36,609 bases of DNA from VFJJ01 sp031362415 (GTDB taxonomy: Bacteria > Actinomycetota > Acidimicrobiia > IMCC26256 > VFJJ01), in NCBI GenBank assembly GCA_031362415.1, contig JANLSK010000084.1:1-36609 (forward strand), given 5' to 3'. The translations under genes were made by a program, and so were the position numbers. This document shows positions 1 to 7,999 of this stretch, piece after piece (position 1 is the stretch's first letter; each line of letters opens with the position of its first letter). The notes under the pieces were generated by a model. It had not been told where the DNA came from, ran no database searches, and saw nothing but the letters and a program-made list of their open reading frames with translations.

Positions 1-372
1 GCAGCCGTTGCCGTCGTCGTGCGAGATCGACAGGATCATGTCGCGGACATCGGCACCGGCGATGTCCGCTATCGAGCGCCCCGGCTCGGGGACGAATGCG
101 GTCACGTAGACCAGGCGGTCGACGCGAGTCAGGTCGGGCACGAGCGAGATCGTCGCACCGCCCGCCGAGTGGCCGACGACCACGATCGGCGGGTGGAGTC
201 CATGCATCGCGTCGACCACCGTGCGGCCGTAGTCCTCGAGCGTGGCCTCAGGGTCCGTGCAGGGCAGGTCGACGGCGATCGCGTGGTGGCCGAGCGCCTC
301 GAGCTCGGGGATCACCGGTGCCAGCTCGGCGGGACTGCCGAACCCGCCGTGGACCAGGACGAACGTCGTCAT
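1..372 (-). CDS. alpha/beta hydrolase, partial (3' end outside window)
   Basis: Reading leftward from the ATG at 372, the product begins MTTFVLVHGGFGSPAEL, has the oxyanion HGG motif near residue 9 and the nucleophile elbow GHSAGG near residues 66-71. This is the N-terminal half of a small alpha/beta hydrolase of the esterase type that acts on small esters; 124 residues lie inside the window and families of this kind usually run to 230-260. The start is fixed by a strong ribosome site, AAGGAGG, about 6 bases upstream. The acid and histidine of the triad would lie beyond the window edge. Substrate is unknown. The gene is divergent from the truncated small gene at 554. Confidence 0.85.
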   Translation of the reverse strand, partial: MTTFVLVHGGFGSPAELAPVIPELEALGHHAIAVDLPCTDPEATLEDYGRTVVDAMHGLHPPIVVVGHSAGGATISLVPDLTRVDRLVYVTAFVPEPGRSIADIAGADVRDMILSISHDDGNGC

Positions 373-553
373 CGCGGCCTCCTTCTCGGGCAAAATCCTG
401 TCACCCCTCGGGTAGCGACAGCAAACGCAAATGCCGCACGGACCTTCCTGCGGTCGCGTTGTATTCAAACCCCGTGCCCGGGAGACGTGCCCCCAGGGAC
501 AGGGTGCGTTGTCGCCAGTAGCTCAGATATGAGATGGATTCGAGGAGGTGTGC

Positions 554-682
554 GTGCCGGCTCGTGATGATCTCGACCAACTCATCGATGACCTCGCCGA
601 GACCGAACCCGGGGTTGGGCTATCCAACGTGGCGGCCAACAACCTTCTCGGTCTCGCTCAGCGCGTTCTGTGGCACCGATAG
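554..682 (+). pseudogene. Small gene cut off by IS remnant
   Basis: A GTG start at 554 with GAGGAGG five bases upstream opens a frame beginning MPARDDLDQLIDDLAETE and continuing GVGLSNVAANNLLGLAQ before stopping at 682. The first 29 or so codons look like genuine acidic, helix-forming coding sequence. The last 14 codons read antisense through the end of the IS orfB remnant (from about 640), so the original gene probably lost its 3' part when the element arrived or was later deleted. I do not recognise the family. A working 42-aa product cannot be excluded because the ribosome site is good. Confidence 0.5.
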
Positions 683-806
683 GGGTACGAGCGGGCCAAG
701 CATCGGCGGCGCCAAGGCCGGTAGTGCCCAGCACGCGACACCCCCAACAACACCGTGGCACGGCGCACGCCAACGAACACGACCAGTTCAGCGAACAGCA
801 CCGCGA
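638..806 (-). pseudogene. Transposase OrfB N-terminal remnant, frameshifted
   Basis: Read leftward after orfA, one frame gives AVIAVLFAELVVFVGVRRA, then LLGVSRAGHYR, the typical OrfB N-terminus. Homology then continues in another frame with APPMLGPLVPLSVPQNALS followed by ETEK, so there is a frameshift near 715-722. After ETEK, at about 638, the match ends and the sequence becomes the antisense of the small gene at 554. No DDE residues remain. Confidence 0.65.
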
Positions 807-1220
807 TCACCGCAGCGGCCTTGTCTCGGAGGCCGCGCTCTCGGAGAGCATCTCCAAGAGCGCGTGCGCTTTTCCCGTGATCTCCAACGCCAGCCTCGTC
901 CGGGTCGGCTCCGAAGTCAACTGAGCGTTGGCCTTGCGCAACCGATCAAGCTCGACCTCCTCCGGGGAACGCTTGCTCCGCCGACCCGGGCCCGGCGACG
1001 GGCTCGTTTCACTGGCCAGCTCCTGACGCCACGTCGAGACCTGGTTACGACGCAGGTTCTCCCGACGCAACATCGATCCGCGATGGCCGCCATGCTCGGG
1101 CAACTCGTCGTACTCCGCGACGATCCGTTCCTTGAACTCCCGGCTATGACGCCGATACCCCGACCGGCGACCAACCTCCCCTTCCACCGACTCGCTACCT
1201 GCACCCGAAGACATCGTCAT
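807..1220 (-). CDS. IS3-like transposase OrfA
   Basis: This gene encodes the helix-turn-helix DNA-binding subunit of an IS3-type transposase. From the ATG at 1220 the product is 137 aa. The centre (RRHSREFKERIVAEYDEL, then RRENLRRNQVSTWRQEL) is the transposase-8 type homeodomain-like fold, and the C-terminal part (EVELDRLRKANAQL, ALEITGKAHALLEMLSES) is the leucine-rich coiled coil used for multimerisation. The frame is open upstream to a TTG at 1253, but the ATGACGATG pair at 1220/1214 after a GAGCGAG is the more likely start. The protein looks intact, but its orfB partner is broken, so any expression would give a DNA-binding fragment only. Confidence 0.75.
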   Translation of the reverse strand: MTMSSGAGSESVEGEVGRRSGYRRHSREFKERIVAEYDELPEHGGHRGSMLRRENLRRNQVSTWRQELASETSPSPGPGRRSKRSPEEVELDRLRKANAQLTSEPTRTRLALEITGKAHALLEMLSESAASETRPLR

Positions 1221-1443
1221 CTCGCTCAGATCCAGTCTCGCCCCGTGTTCCAAACAACATCACAAGTGGTCTCACATGACCCTGACCCACAGGGTTTCGG
1301 ATCACATGAATTGTCAGCTGCCGTACATCGGCCACTTCGAATCGGTGGACCCGCAGCACCGTGGACAGAGTCTCTCGTGGTTCGGCTCCACTCGAATCGG
1401 ACGGTGGTCACGCCGCATTCGGTAGCGCTCGTAGGCTGATCCG

Positions 1444-2166
1444 ATGGTGACCGTGTGGTCGATTCGTCCGTATTCTGGCCCGCCGGTGCCCGAGCGCATC
1501 TCGGTGGCCGAGCAGCGGGCCATCCTGTCGGACACGGGTGTACTGGTGCAGCGTCCCGGCGTACCGGGGGCGGTGGTGGTCGATTCGTCGGGCAGCCTGG
1601 TGCTCGCCATCTCGAGCTTCAGCGAGGTGCGGTTCGTTCGCGGCGCGTCGAATACCAGCACGGCGGAGGTGTTGGCGCCAGCGCCGCCCGGGGTGGCCTG
1701 GCCAGCGATCGGGCGGATCGACCACGACGGTCTCGGCTGGACCGACTGGCGGCACGAGTTGCTCGATGGGTCGGTGCTCGGAACCGGTGACGCCGGATCG
1801 GCGAAGGGGCGGGAGTGGGGTCTCTTCGCCGGCGCGACCATGACGACCGGCGCCGACCGGTTCACCCTCGACGACGTGGTCCGGCCGGAGTGCGATGAAG
1901 AGCGGGCGCGACGTGAACGACGCCGCTTCTTCCGATCCGAGACACTCGCCGGTCGCGCGCTCGGGCACCGGTTCATCGCAACGGACGGTACGGGGGCGGG
2001 TCGACTGACCTGGGCCGGTGCCGAACAGCCCCAGCACCACGAGCGGCCGTACGAGTGGCGGCTCGAATGGGCCGCTGATCGGCCCGATGACGCGGTGCTG
2101 GTGGGGGCGGCCGCCTGCTCGCTCCGGTTCATGGCGTACGTGGGGACGATGCTCTCGATGTCGTGA
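1444..2166 (+). CDS. Hypothetical protein, 240 aa
   Basis: No family is recognised. The frame begins MVTVWSIRPYSGPPVPERIS, is soluble, and has an Arg/Glu-rich patch (CDEERARRERRRFFRSE, near residues 156-172) and tryptophan motifs such as GLGWTDWRHEL. G/C third positions support coding on this strand. There is no good ribosome site; instead TAGGCT (1432-1437) lies six bases before the ATG, which fits leaderless transcription, although no convincing -35 accompanies it. The stop codon lies inside the first unit of a six-copy GTGACC repeat, so a change near the stop could extend the protein with Val-Thr dipeptides. Confidence 0.6.
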   Translation: MVTVWSIRPYSGPPVPERISVAEQRAILSDTGVLVQRPGVPGAVVVDSSGSLVLAISSFSEVRFVRGASNTSTAEVLAPAPPGVAWPAIGRIDHDGLGWTDWRHELLDGSVLGTGDAGSAKGREWGLFAGATMTTGADRFTLDDVVRPECDEERARRERRRFFRSETLAGRALGHRFIATDGTGAGRLTWAGAEQPQHHERPYEWRLEWAADRPDDAVLVGAAACSLRFMAYVGTMLSMS

Positions 2167-2198
2167 CCGTGACCGTGACCGTGACCGTGACCGTGACC
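2163..2198. repeat. (GTGACC)6 microsatellite
   Basis: There are six perfect tandem copies of GTGACC. The stop codon of the preceding gene (TGA, 2164-2166) lies in the first copy. Perfect hexamer tracts are uncommon in bacterial DNA and can gain or lose units by slippage. Confidence 0.95.
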
Positions 2199-2199
2199 G

Positions 2200-2213
2200 C
2201 AGCAGATCTGCTG
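2200..2213. promoter_or_regulatory. Perfect 14-bp palindrome
   Basis: CAGCAGATCTGCTG is a perfect palindrome starting two bases after the GTGACC tract. It could be a protein-binding site or a mark of the junction between the hypothetical gene and the synthetase scrap that follows. No promoter could be assigned to it. Confidence 0.4.
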
Positions 2214-2287
2214 ACGCGCTCTCGCCATGTCTGGTCCCCTCTGCGTCGCGCAGACCCGTACCCATGACCACCTCGGTCAGAAGTGAT

Positions 2288-2617
2288 GTCAAGACCTCCG
2301 GCGGCGCCAACGTGACGCCGGCCGAGGTCGAAGCGGCCCTGGCCGGCTTACCTGAGGTGCTCGAGGCCTACGTGACCGGCGTTGCCGATCCGGACGGGAC
2401 CGCGGGCACGCAGATCGTCGCCGCGGCCGTGGTGCCCCGCGCCGCCACCACCATCGATCCCGATGAGATCCCCGGACGGCTCAAGGCCGAGCTCTCCGCC
2501 TTCAAGCTCCCAACGCTGGTGTGGGTCTGTCTGCTCCAAGGCCGAGCTGCCTTCACCGAGTCGGGCAAGATCAAGAAGTCCGAGCTCGCCACCCTCCTCG
2601 CCCGCCGACTTCGCTGA
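2288..2617 (+). pseudogene. Acyl-CoA synthetase C-terminal domain remnant
   Basis: This frame gives KTSGGANVTPAEVEAALAGL, the hinge and start of the C-terminal (AMP-binding_C) domain of adenylate-forming enzymes, and ends with FTESGKIKKSELATLLAR, which carries the catalytic-lysine motif. The large N-terminal domain with the phosphate-binding loop is absent, and a middle stretch (TLVWVCLLQ) has replaced the usual YKVPR-type sequence, so the fragment is truncated and decayed. The closest relative in this window is the C-terminus of the synthetase at 28991. It cannot activate a carboxylic acid alone. Confidence 0.75.
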
Positions 2618-2640
2618 GTCGGTGAGCATCGCCGGTAGGG

Positions 2641-3040
2641 TCAGCAGCCTTCCCCGGCGCCAACAACTGGGCCTACCTCGTGGTGATGCCGACCGAGGCG
2701 GCGGCGGTGGAGCACATCGCGGCGCTGAATGCCGAAGACGGTCTCGCCCCCCTGCCTCGAGACGGCCATCGTGCGGACACTGGCCGTTCCCCCGCCCTTC
2801 TCGCTCGAGCATCGGGACATTCGGCTGAGCGCTCCCATCGACGGGTTCGGCGTCGACCAGGCCTTCCCGTCATCCGACCTGGTCCTCATTTCGGACGGAA
2901 CGGAACTGGTCACCTTCCTCGCTGGCAGCCGCTACGGCCATGTGGGACGGGTTCTCCTGATCTCGGCCGGCGTCTCGCCATGTGCCGACCAGTTCACCGT
3001 GCGGTTCCACGAGCTCGTCACCGAGGCGCTCGCACCCTGA
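2641..3040 (+). pseudogene. Hypothetical gene, probably frameshifted
   Basis: Two adjoining frames both look coding. The first gives NNWAYLVVMPTEAAAVEHIA and LNAEDG up to about 2750. The second, one base over, opens at 2729 and gives RLSAPIDGFGVDQAFPSSDL, then LISDGTELVTFLAGSRYGHV, and ends at 3040. Neither half has a clear start with a ribosome site, so a single gene with a shift near 2735-2755 is the simplest reading. I do not recognise the family. If unbroken, the second frame alone would encode 103 aa. Confidence 0.45.
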
Positions 3041-3209
3041 CGCGCGCAGGGAGGCCCCCGCTCCCGCGGTTCCGTCGTGAGCGCTGCCCTGCTGGCTGCC
3101 TCGGCGACGATTCCCATCGCCCGCGTCGTCAGACAAAACTCGGGATCCTCTCGTCGCCCGATCTTGAGACGGATGGTTGGCTCGCGGTGCTGTGCGCGAG
3201 GCTGACCAG

Positions 3210-5156
3210 ATGCGCATGGAGTTCGGTCCCGACGACGAGGACACCTTCGAAGCGGCCCGAGATGTCCTGGCGGGTCGCTTCGAGCGGTGGCTGGTCGATG
3301 GTCGCCATGAGTCCGGCGACCAGGCTGCTGAACTCGCGGGCGACGCCAGCATGGCCCTCGACTGGAAGCGGAGCTACGGCGACGGCCATCTCGGTCGATG
3401 GCGTACCGGGGATGTCACGGAGTTCTTGTTGGACTGGTGCCCGCGGAAGCTGAGCGTGTCCCAGGACGATTGCCGATCGATCCCGATGGCGCTGGCCGCA
3501 TTCGCGGCGTTCCTGGAGTCGGAGGCGCTGCTGGCGCCGGGCTCGTCTTCTGCGGCTGCGCTCGCGCATGCGGCGGAGGGCGTGAGCGACGAGTTCGTGA
3601 GGGCGATGGGTGACCCGTCGAAGTTCGGTCTGGCCAAGTCAATATGGGCCGCGGCGAGCGCTGACGGCGTCGACCTCTCCGACCCGGCCACGATGCAGAA
3701 GTGGGTCGCCGAGTTCAACGCCAGCCCCGATGAGCATCGCCGCCAGCTCATCCCTGACACCGCCCTGGCCCGGCGGCCACGACCAACGCTGCCGCCGGTC
3801 GCGTTGCCAGATGAAGCGGAGATCACCGCATCGAAGGAGGAGGCGCCGATCCTCCTGGTGCTCGAAGCGTTCGCCACGTATATGGGTCAGGGTCGCAAGC
3901 TGACCCAAACCGGCAACCTCACCCTGGCCGATGCCCGGGCGCTGGTGGAGCTGCTCGGAACCGGCGATGTGATGGACGGCCAGATCGGCGACACCACGTT
4001 CAAGACCAAGAGCTCCGCCGAGCTGCCCCGGCTCAGGCAGATCTTCGCGTGGGCTCGCAAAGCCGGTGTCGTCCGGGTCGCTCATGGGCGCGTCATCGCC
4101 ACCAAGAAGGGGGCGGCGCTCGCCACGAACCGTGCCCGAAGCTTCGACGCGGTCATCGAAGCCCTGCTGGCAATCGGCCCGCTGGCATCGCAGCGCGATC
4201 CCGACGCATGGTTGGCTTGGCCCGAGGTGAACGAGTGGTTGGACCATTTCGTCGTCCATTTGCTGACCGGTCCCTACGTTGCTCAACGGCCCATGCCGAT
4301 CGACGAGCTCGAACGTGTCGCGACCGATGCTGTCCTCGCAGCGTTCGAGTTCCGAGCTCTCGACGATGACCGGGTCGAACGTCGCGTCGGCACCGACGTG
4401 GTCGACATCATGGACGTGCTTGCCCTCGCGGGCGTCGTGCGACGGGCGGGCCTGCCCGATCCCCTAGATGGCGAGTCGACGGCGGGTCGGCGACGTCACG
4501 GCGGAACGGTGGAGCTCACCGCGGCGGGTATCGCGACGGTGCACCGGCTCCTGGTGGCGTCGGGCTATGACGTGCCGACGGCCGGTCGGTTCACGCAGTC
4601 CACTGCGACCGAGTTGTTCCTCGGGACGGACCTCGATGACTTCCCGATGGTGTGGGCTGAGCTCGAAGCGTGGCGCCGCCGACGCGAGCCGGCCCAGGCG
4701 GCGGCCGAGCTGGCAACGGCCGTGCGGGAGCTGGCGGACCCGGCCTTGCGCAACATGGCTTTGGCCATGATGGGCGACATCGACCTTGAGGTTGCCGGTC
4801 CCGAGGTCCGCCGACTCGCAGCCGAGCCTGCGACCCGCGGCTTCGCGTCATGTTGGCTCGTCGACCACGGCCTCGAAGACCCACGGGCGTTGTTCGACCC
4901 CAGCGACGTCTCCTGGTTCGTGGACGTGCTCGCCCAGCGGCTCGTGACCGCTGGAGCGGATGGCTTGTGCGACACCCTGGCACTGGCCGGAAGCCATGAC
5001 GCACAGATCGAGGTGATCGGCCGCCTCTGGCGATCACCATCGACGGCGACCGACAACGTGCTGGGCGCGATCGGCGAGATCCACCCGACGAAGGCCGTCG
5101 CCAAGGCCGCCCGCAAAGCCGGGTTCCAACGCCGAAGCTGGCTCGGAGGGCTGTGA
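3210..5156 (+). CDS. Large protein of unknown function, 648 aa
   Basis: The product is long, soluble and without obvious catalytic motifs. It begins MRMEFGPDDEDTFEAARDVL and has helical segments rich in Ala, Leu and Asp/Glu. Around residues 230-300 the pattern TQTGNLTLADARALVELLGT followed by LRQIFAWARKAGVVRVAHGR resembles a winged-helix-like unit, and a related pattern recurs later (ELERVATDAVLAAFEFRALD). From memory, such proteins occur in actinobacteria near or fused to pRiA4b ORF3-like domains; no such domain is visible here. The frame is open to a TTG at 3177; I chose ATG 3210 because GCGAGG lies eight bases upstream. Function is unknown. Confidence 0.7.
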   Translation: MRMEFGPDDEDTFEAARDVLAGRFERWLVDGRHESGDQAAELAGDASMALDWKRSYGDGHLGRWRTGDVTEFLLDWCPRKLSVSQDDCRSIPMALAAFAAFLESEALLAPGSSSAAALAHAAEGVSDEFVRAMGDPSKFGLAKSIWAAASADGVDLSDPATMQKWVAEFNASPDEHRRQLIPDTALARRPRPTLPPVALPDEAEITASKEEAPILLVLEAFATYMGQGRKLTQTGNLTLADARALVELLGTGDVMDGQIGDTTFKTKSSAELPRLRQIFAWARKAGVVRVAHGRVIATKKGAALATNRARSFDAVIEALLAIGPLASQRDPDAWLAWPEVNEWLDHFVVHLLTGPYVAQRPMPIDELERVATDAVLAAFEFRALDDDRVERRVGTDVVDIMDVLALAGVVRRAGLPDPLDGESTAGRRRHGGTVELTAAGIATVHRLLVASGYDVPTAGRFTQSTATELFLGTDLDDFPMVWAELEAWRRRREPAQAAAELATAVRELADPALRNMALAMMGDIDLEVAGPEVRRLAAEPATRGFASCWLVDHGLEDPRALFDPSDVSWFVDVLAQRLVTAGADGLCDTLALAGSHDAQIEVIGRLWRSPSTATDNVLGAIGEIHPTKAVAKAARKAGFQRRSWLGGL

Positions 5157-5238
5157 TCCGGCGGTGAGCGTCCCGTTCGCCCACAGCCCGCAGCCCACAG
5201 GTCGAGGGCCAGCGCCGGGAGCTGCTCTGATGATCCGG

Positions 5239-5273
5239 GGACCTCACGATGAGGTCCGGCCCGTGCCTAAGAT
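5239..5273 (+). promoter_or_regulatory. Operator-like inverted repeat and -10 of the antiporter gene
   Basis: GGACCTCA (5239-5246) and TGAGGTCC (5250-5257) form a perfect 8-bp inverted repeat around CGA. It is followed by TAAGAT (5268-5273), a good -10 lying six bases before the GTG start at 5280. No -35 is evident, and the repeat covers the -35 region, as expected for an activator or repressor site. There is no ribosome site, so the transcript may be leaderless. Confidence 0.45.
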
Positions 5274-5279
5274 GCCCCG

Positions 5280-7532
5280 GTGAGTTCGTCTGAATTCGTC
5301 GAGATGCTCGTCCAGCTCGGGTTCATGCTCCTGGCCGGGGTCAGCCTGGGCTACGTGATGCGCCGCCTGCGCCAGCCCTCCGTGGTCGGCGAGATGGCCG
5401 CCGGGGTGCTCATCGGCGTGACCGTGCTCGGGGCGGCCGTCCCGGGGGTCTACGACTGGCTCTTCGTCGACGTCGGACCGCTGGTGAACAGCACGCGTGG
5501 CGACATCATCAAGGTCGGCATGCTCTTCTTCCTCTACGTCGCCGGGTCGGAGGTCGACCTGTCGGAGGTGAAGACCCTGGGGCGCCAGAGCCTGATCATC
5601 GGCTTGGTCGGGACGATCCTGCCGATCGTTGGCGGCATCGCCCTCGTGTATGCCACCCCAGTGTCGATGTGGGGCGAATCGATGGGCGTCGGCCGCCTCC
5701 CGTTCGCGGCGTTCATCGGCATGAACCTGGCCAACTCGGCGAACCCGGTGCTCGCCCGCATCCTCATCGACCTTGGCCTCATGCGCAGCCGCATCGCCAC
5801 CATGATGATGACGGCGACGGTGGTCGACGACCTCGTCAACTGGACGCTCTACGCCATCATCCTCGGCTCGGTGACCTCCGGCAGCGAGTCGTCGGGCGAC
5901 GATCGGAGCCTGTTCGTCGATCTCGGCCTTGTCGCCCTCCTGTTCGTGGTGGTGCTGGTCGGCGTGCGGTGGATCGCCCCGAAGCTCGTTGGCCTGGCCC
6001 GTCGCCACCTGGCGTGGCCCAACGGGTACGTCGCTGTCGTCGCCTTGGTGGTGCTCGGGGTCGCGGCGTTCAGCGAGGCCATCGGGGTGCAGGCGTTCCT
6101 CGGCGCCTTCCTCGCCGGAGTGGCGTTGAGCGGTGTGGCGACGACGGTCGGGGCGACGGGCCACAAGTCGATCACCCACGTCGCCATCGGCCTGTTCGCG
6201 CCGTTGTTCTTCGTGTCGATGGCGCTGCGCACCGATTTCGTGGACTCGTTCGATCCGGTCCTCGTGATCACGGTGGTCCTCTTCGCGCTCGCGTCGAAGC
6301 TCCTCGCCGTGGTGGTGGGCGTCAAGCTGGCTGGCCTCCCGATCGGGCGGGAGGCGTGGGCGATCGCCTGGGGGTTGAACGCCCGGGGCGCGACCGGCAT
6401 CATCCTGGCGGCCACCGGCCTCCAGGCGGGGATCATCGATGAAGAGGTCTTCGTCGCCCTGGTCGTGATGGCGATCGTCACGTCGATCCTCGCCGGACCG
6501 ATGATGGTCCGGGCGCTCGGACCGCTGCGGGCCCAGATGGCCACGGTGGAGGTCGACGAGGAGGACAGCGCCCAGGTACTGGCTCAGGCCGCGCGGATGG
6601 TCGAGCGCGACATGACCGAAGCGGAACGGGCACAGCTCGACGCGATGATCCTCTACCGGGTGGTGGTGGCGATCGACGACCCCGCCACGGCCGGACCCCT
6701 CGTGGAGGTGGCCGTCGAGCTGGCGTCGTCGCAGCGGCCGTCCGAGGTCGTCCTGGCGGCGTTCAAGAAGCAGAGCGACGTCGAGAGTCGCATCGCCTAC
6801 CACGTGCTCGACGCCATCGCCTCCGAGCTCGGAGACCTGCGGGAGCTCGAGGAGATGGTCCGGGCGTCCGGGCTCTCCGTGGTTTCGGTCTCCCAGCGCA
6901 GCACCGACCTCGGGGCCGACATCGCCGACCGGTCCCGCGAGCTCGGTGCCCATGCGCTCATCGTGGGCGACCGTCGGGACGACCCCGAGTGGGTGACGAC
7001 CGTCGACCGTCTCATCACCGAGAACCCGTGCGACGTCTTCGTTGTCGTCGCTCCACGCCCGCGGCTCGATGCGGAGATCCGGACCGGGCCACCCGTGGTC
7101 GAGGCGGCGTCGGGTCTTCCGGGCCAGGCCAGCTTCGAGGCGGCAGTTCGTTTCTCGCTCTCGGGGACACGGGGCCCGGTGGTCGTGGGGCTGGCACCCG
7201 GATCCAAGGCGGCTGAGGCTTACCGGCCCACCCTCGAGGTGTTGGAGTCGCTTGGTCGGCCGGGCCATATCGAGGCGTCGAACCTCGACACTATCGAGGG
7301 CGCCGCGCTGGCTACCGACGCCCGCTTCGTCGTCAGGCCCTTCTCGGCACCACAGGGGCTCGCTCCGATCGAGCGGGCTCGCCCCGACGCCGAGCGCTTC
7401 GGTGCCCCGCTCGTGCTCGTCGCGCCCGACGCTCGCCAGCGTGACCGGACAGGCCTGGGTGCGATCCTCCAGCACCTGCAGGCGCAGGCCGTTCGGGCGG
7501 CGGCCGCCACGACCCCCAGCCCGGTCGAGTAG
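5280..7532 (+). CDS. Cation:proton antiporter, CPA2 (Kef/NapA-like), with cytoplasmic C-terminal domain
   Basis: This is an inner-membrane monovalent cation/H+ exchanger. Residues about 5-420 contain roughly a dozen hydrophobic segments. The start, LAGVSLGYVMRRLRQPSVVG, is the typical CPA2 opening, and the paired aspartates in TATVVDDLVNW (about residues 183-184) are the ion-binding DD motif of electrogenic antiporters. The roughly 300-residue cytoplasmic tail has universal-stress-protein-like alternation (VVLAAFKKQSDVESRIAYHV, ADIADRSRELGAHALIVGDR). Total length is 750 aa, longer than a bare transporter. The GTG start follows a -10 at six bases and an inverted repeat, suggesting regulated leaderless expression. 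The transported ion (Na+ or K+) cannot be told. Confidence 0.85.
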   Translation: MSSSEFVEMLVQLGFMLLAGVSLGYVMRRLRQPSVVGEMAAGVLIGVTVLGAAVPGVYDWLFVDVGPLVNSTRGDIIKVGMLFFLYVAGSEVDLSEVKTLGRQSLIIGLVGTILPIVGGIALVYATPVSMWGESMGVGRLPFAAFIGMNLANSANPVLARILIDLGLMRSRIATMMMTATVVDDLVNWTLYAIILGSVTSGSESSGDDRSLFVDLGLVALLFVVVLVGVRWIAPKLVGLARRHLAWPNGYVAVVALVVLGVAAFSEAIGVQAFLGAFLAGVALSGVATTVGATGHKSITHVAIGLFAPLFFVSMALRTDFVDSFDPVLVITVVLFALASKLLAVVVGVKLAGLPIGREAWAIAWGLNARGATGIILAATGLQAGIIDEEVFVALVVMAIVTSILAGPMMVRALGPLRAQMATVEVDEEDSAQVLAQAARMVERDMTEAERAQLDAMILYRVVVAIDDPATAGPLVEVAVELASSQRPSEVVLAAFKKQSDVESRIAYHVLDAIASELGDLRELEEMVRASGLSVVSVSQRSTDLGADIADRSRELGAHALIVGDRRDDPEWVTTVDRLITENPCDVFVVVAPRPRLDAEIRTGPPVVEAASGLPGQASFEAAVRFSLSGTRGPVVVGLAPGSKAAEAYRPTLEVLESLGRPGHIEASNLDTIEGAALATDARFVVRPFSAPQGLAPIERARPDAERFGAPLVLVAPDARQRDRTGLGAILQHLQAQAVRAAAATTPSPVE

Positions 7533-7558
7533 CCGGGGATGACGTCGTTGGACGGGCC

Positions 7559-7992
7559 ATGCCGGCCCCGTCGCCCGGACGCACCGTGCGCGACGCCATC
7601 GCGTCGGAGCTGGCCGGCGGGGACTGGTGTGAGGTGCTGGGTCGTCACGTCGGATTCCTGGTCGACCGGCTCGACGCTCATCTGTTCCACGGTCTGATCC
7701 GCACGGCGCACGCCGCCCGGGCGCTCCGTGACCACGACGGGCCCGAGGCCCGTGCCGAGCTCGCTTCCGGTCTTGCGGCCTGGACCGTCTGGGCCGCCGA
7801 GACCGGCGCCGAGGTCGCGCCCTCGCCGGCGACCGACCCGTTGGGCGAGATCCTCGAGCTGGCCCGCCGAGGTGCTGCGGCTTTCGTGGCCCAGCGATCT
7901 TCACGCTGCATGCGGTGGCTGCGCCCATGGCCTACCTCGCGGGCAAGCGCAGACCGGTGATGCCGCGTTCGGTGACGCGGTCGCGGTCATGA
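7559..7992 (+). pseudogene. Questin oxidase-like (DUF4243) internal fragment
   Basis: The frame contains LFHGLIRTAHAARALRDHDG and ELASGLAAWTVWA, which match the middle of questin oxidase-like proteins, a family of Baeyer-Villiger-type oxygenases usually about 350-400 aa long. About the first 90 residues are missing. After FVAQ (near 7895) similarity moves to another frame, giving IFTLHAVAAPMAYLAGK, and then ends. Both ends and the frame are broken, so it is not functional. The MarR gene starts eight bases after the last relic stop. Confidence 0.6.
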
Positions 7993-7999
7993 TGGGCTG

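Larger units (their letters stand above)
638..1316 (-). mobile_element. IS3-family-like insertion sequence remnant
   Basis: A leftward orfA (807-1220) is followed directly by the N-terminal part of an orfB. That is the IS3/IS150-type order, in which the fused OrfAB transposase is normally made by frameshifting. The element stops about 60 codons into orfB, so the catalytic DDE domain is missing and it cannot move by itself. The right end is uncertain: a TGACAATTCATGTGATCC stretch reading leftward from 1316 starts with TG as IS3-family ends do, but no partner repeat remains at the left end. Confidence 0.6.

Noticed and set aside
455..500. TTCAAACCCCGTGCC segment resembling a tRNA T-arm
   Set aside because: No acceptor, D or anticodon stems can be paired around it on either strand.
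1280..1294. CCCTG-ACCCA-CAGGG dyad near the IS right end
   Set aside because: The stem is five pairs and lies inside the presumed element. It is too weak to call a terminator or terminal repeat.
2163..2228. His-Gly repeat peptide on the minus strand across the GTGACC tract
   Set aside because: The (GH)n peptide is only the reverse reading of the microsatellite. The longer frame is antisense to the hypothetical gene and shows no other coding signal.
5244..7928. Very long open frame (about 890 codons) on the minus strand
   Set aside because: It is antisense to the antiporter. The translation is an Arg/His/Asp-rich low-complexity sequence typical of the reverse frame of GC-rich genes, while the plus strand shows clear membrane segments and the DD motif.
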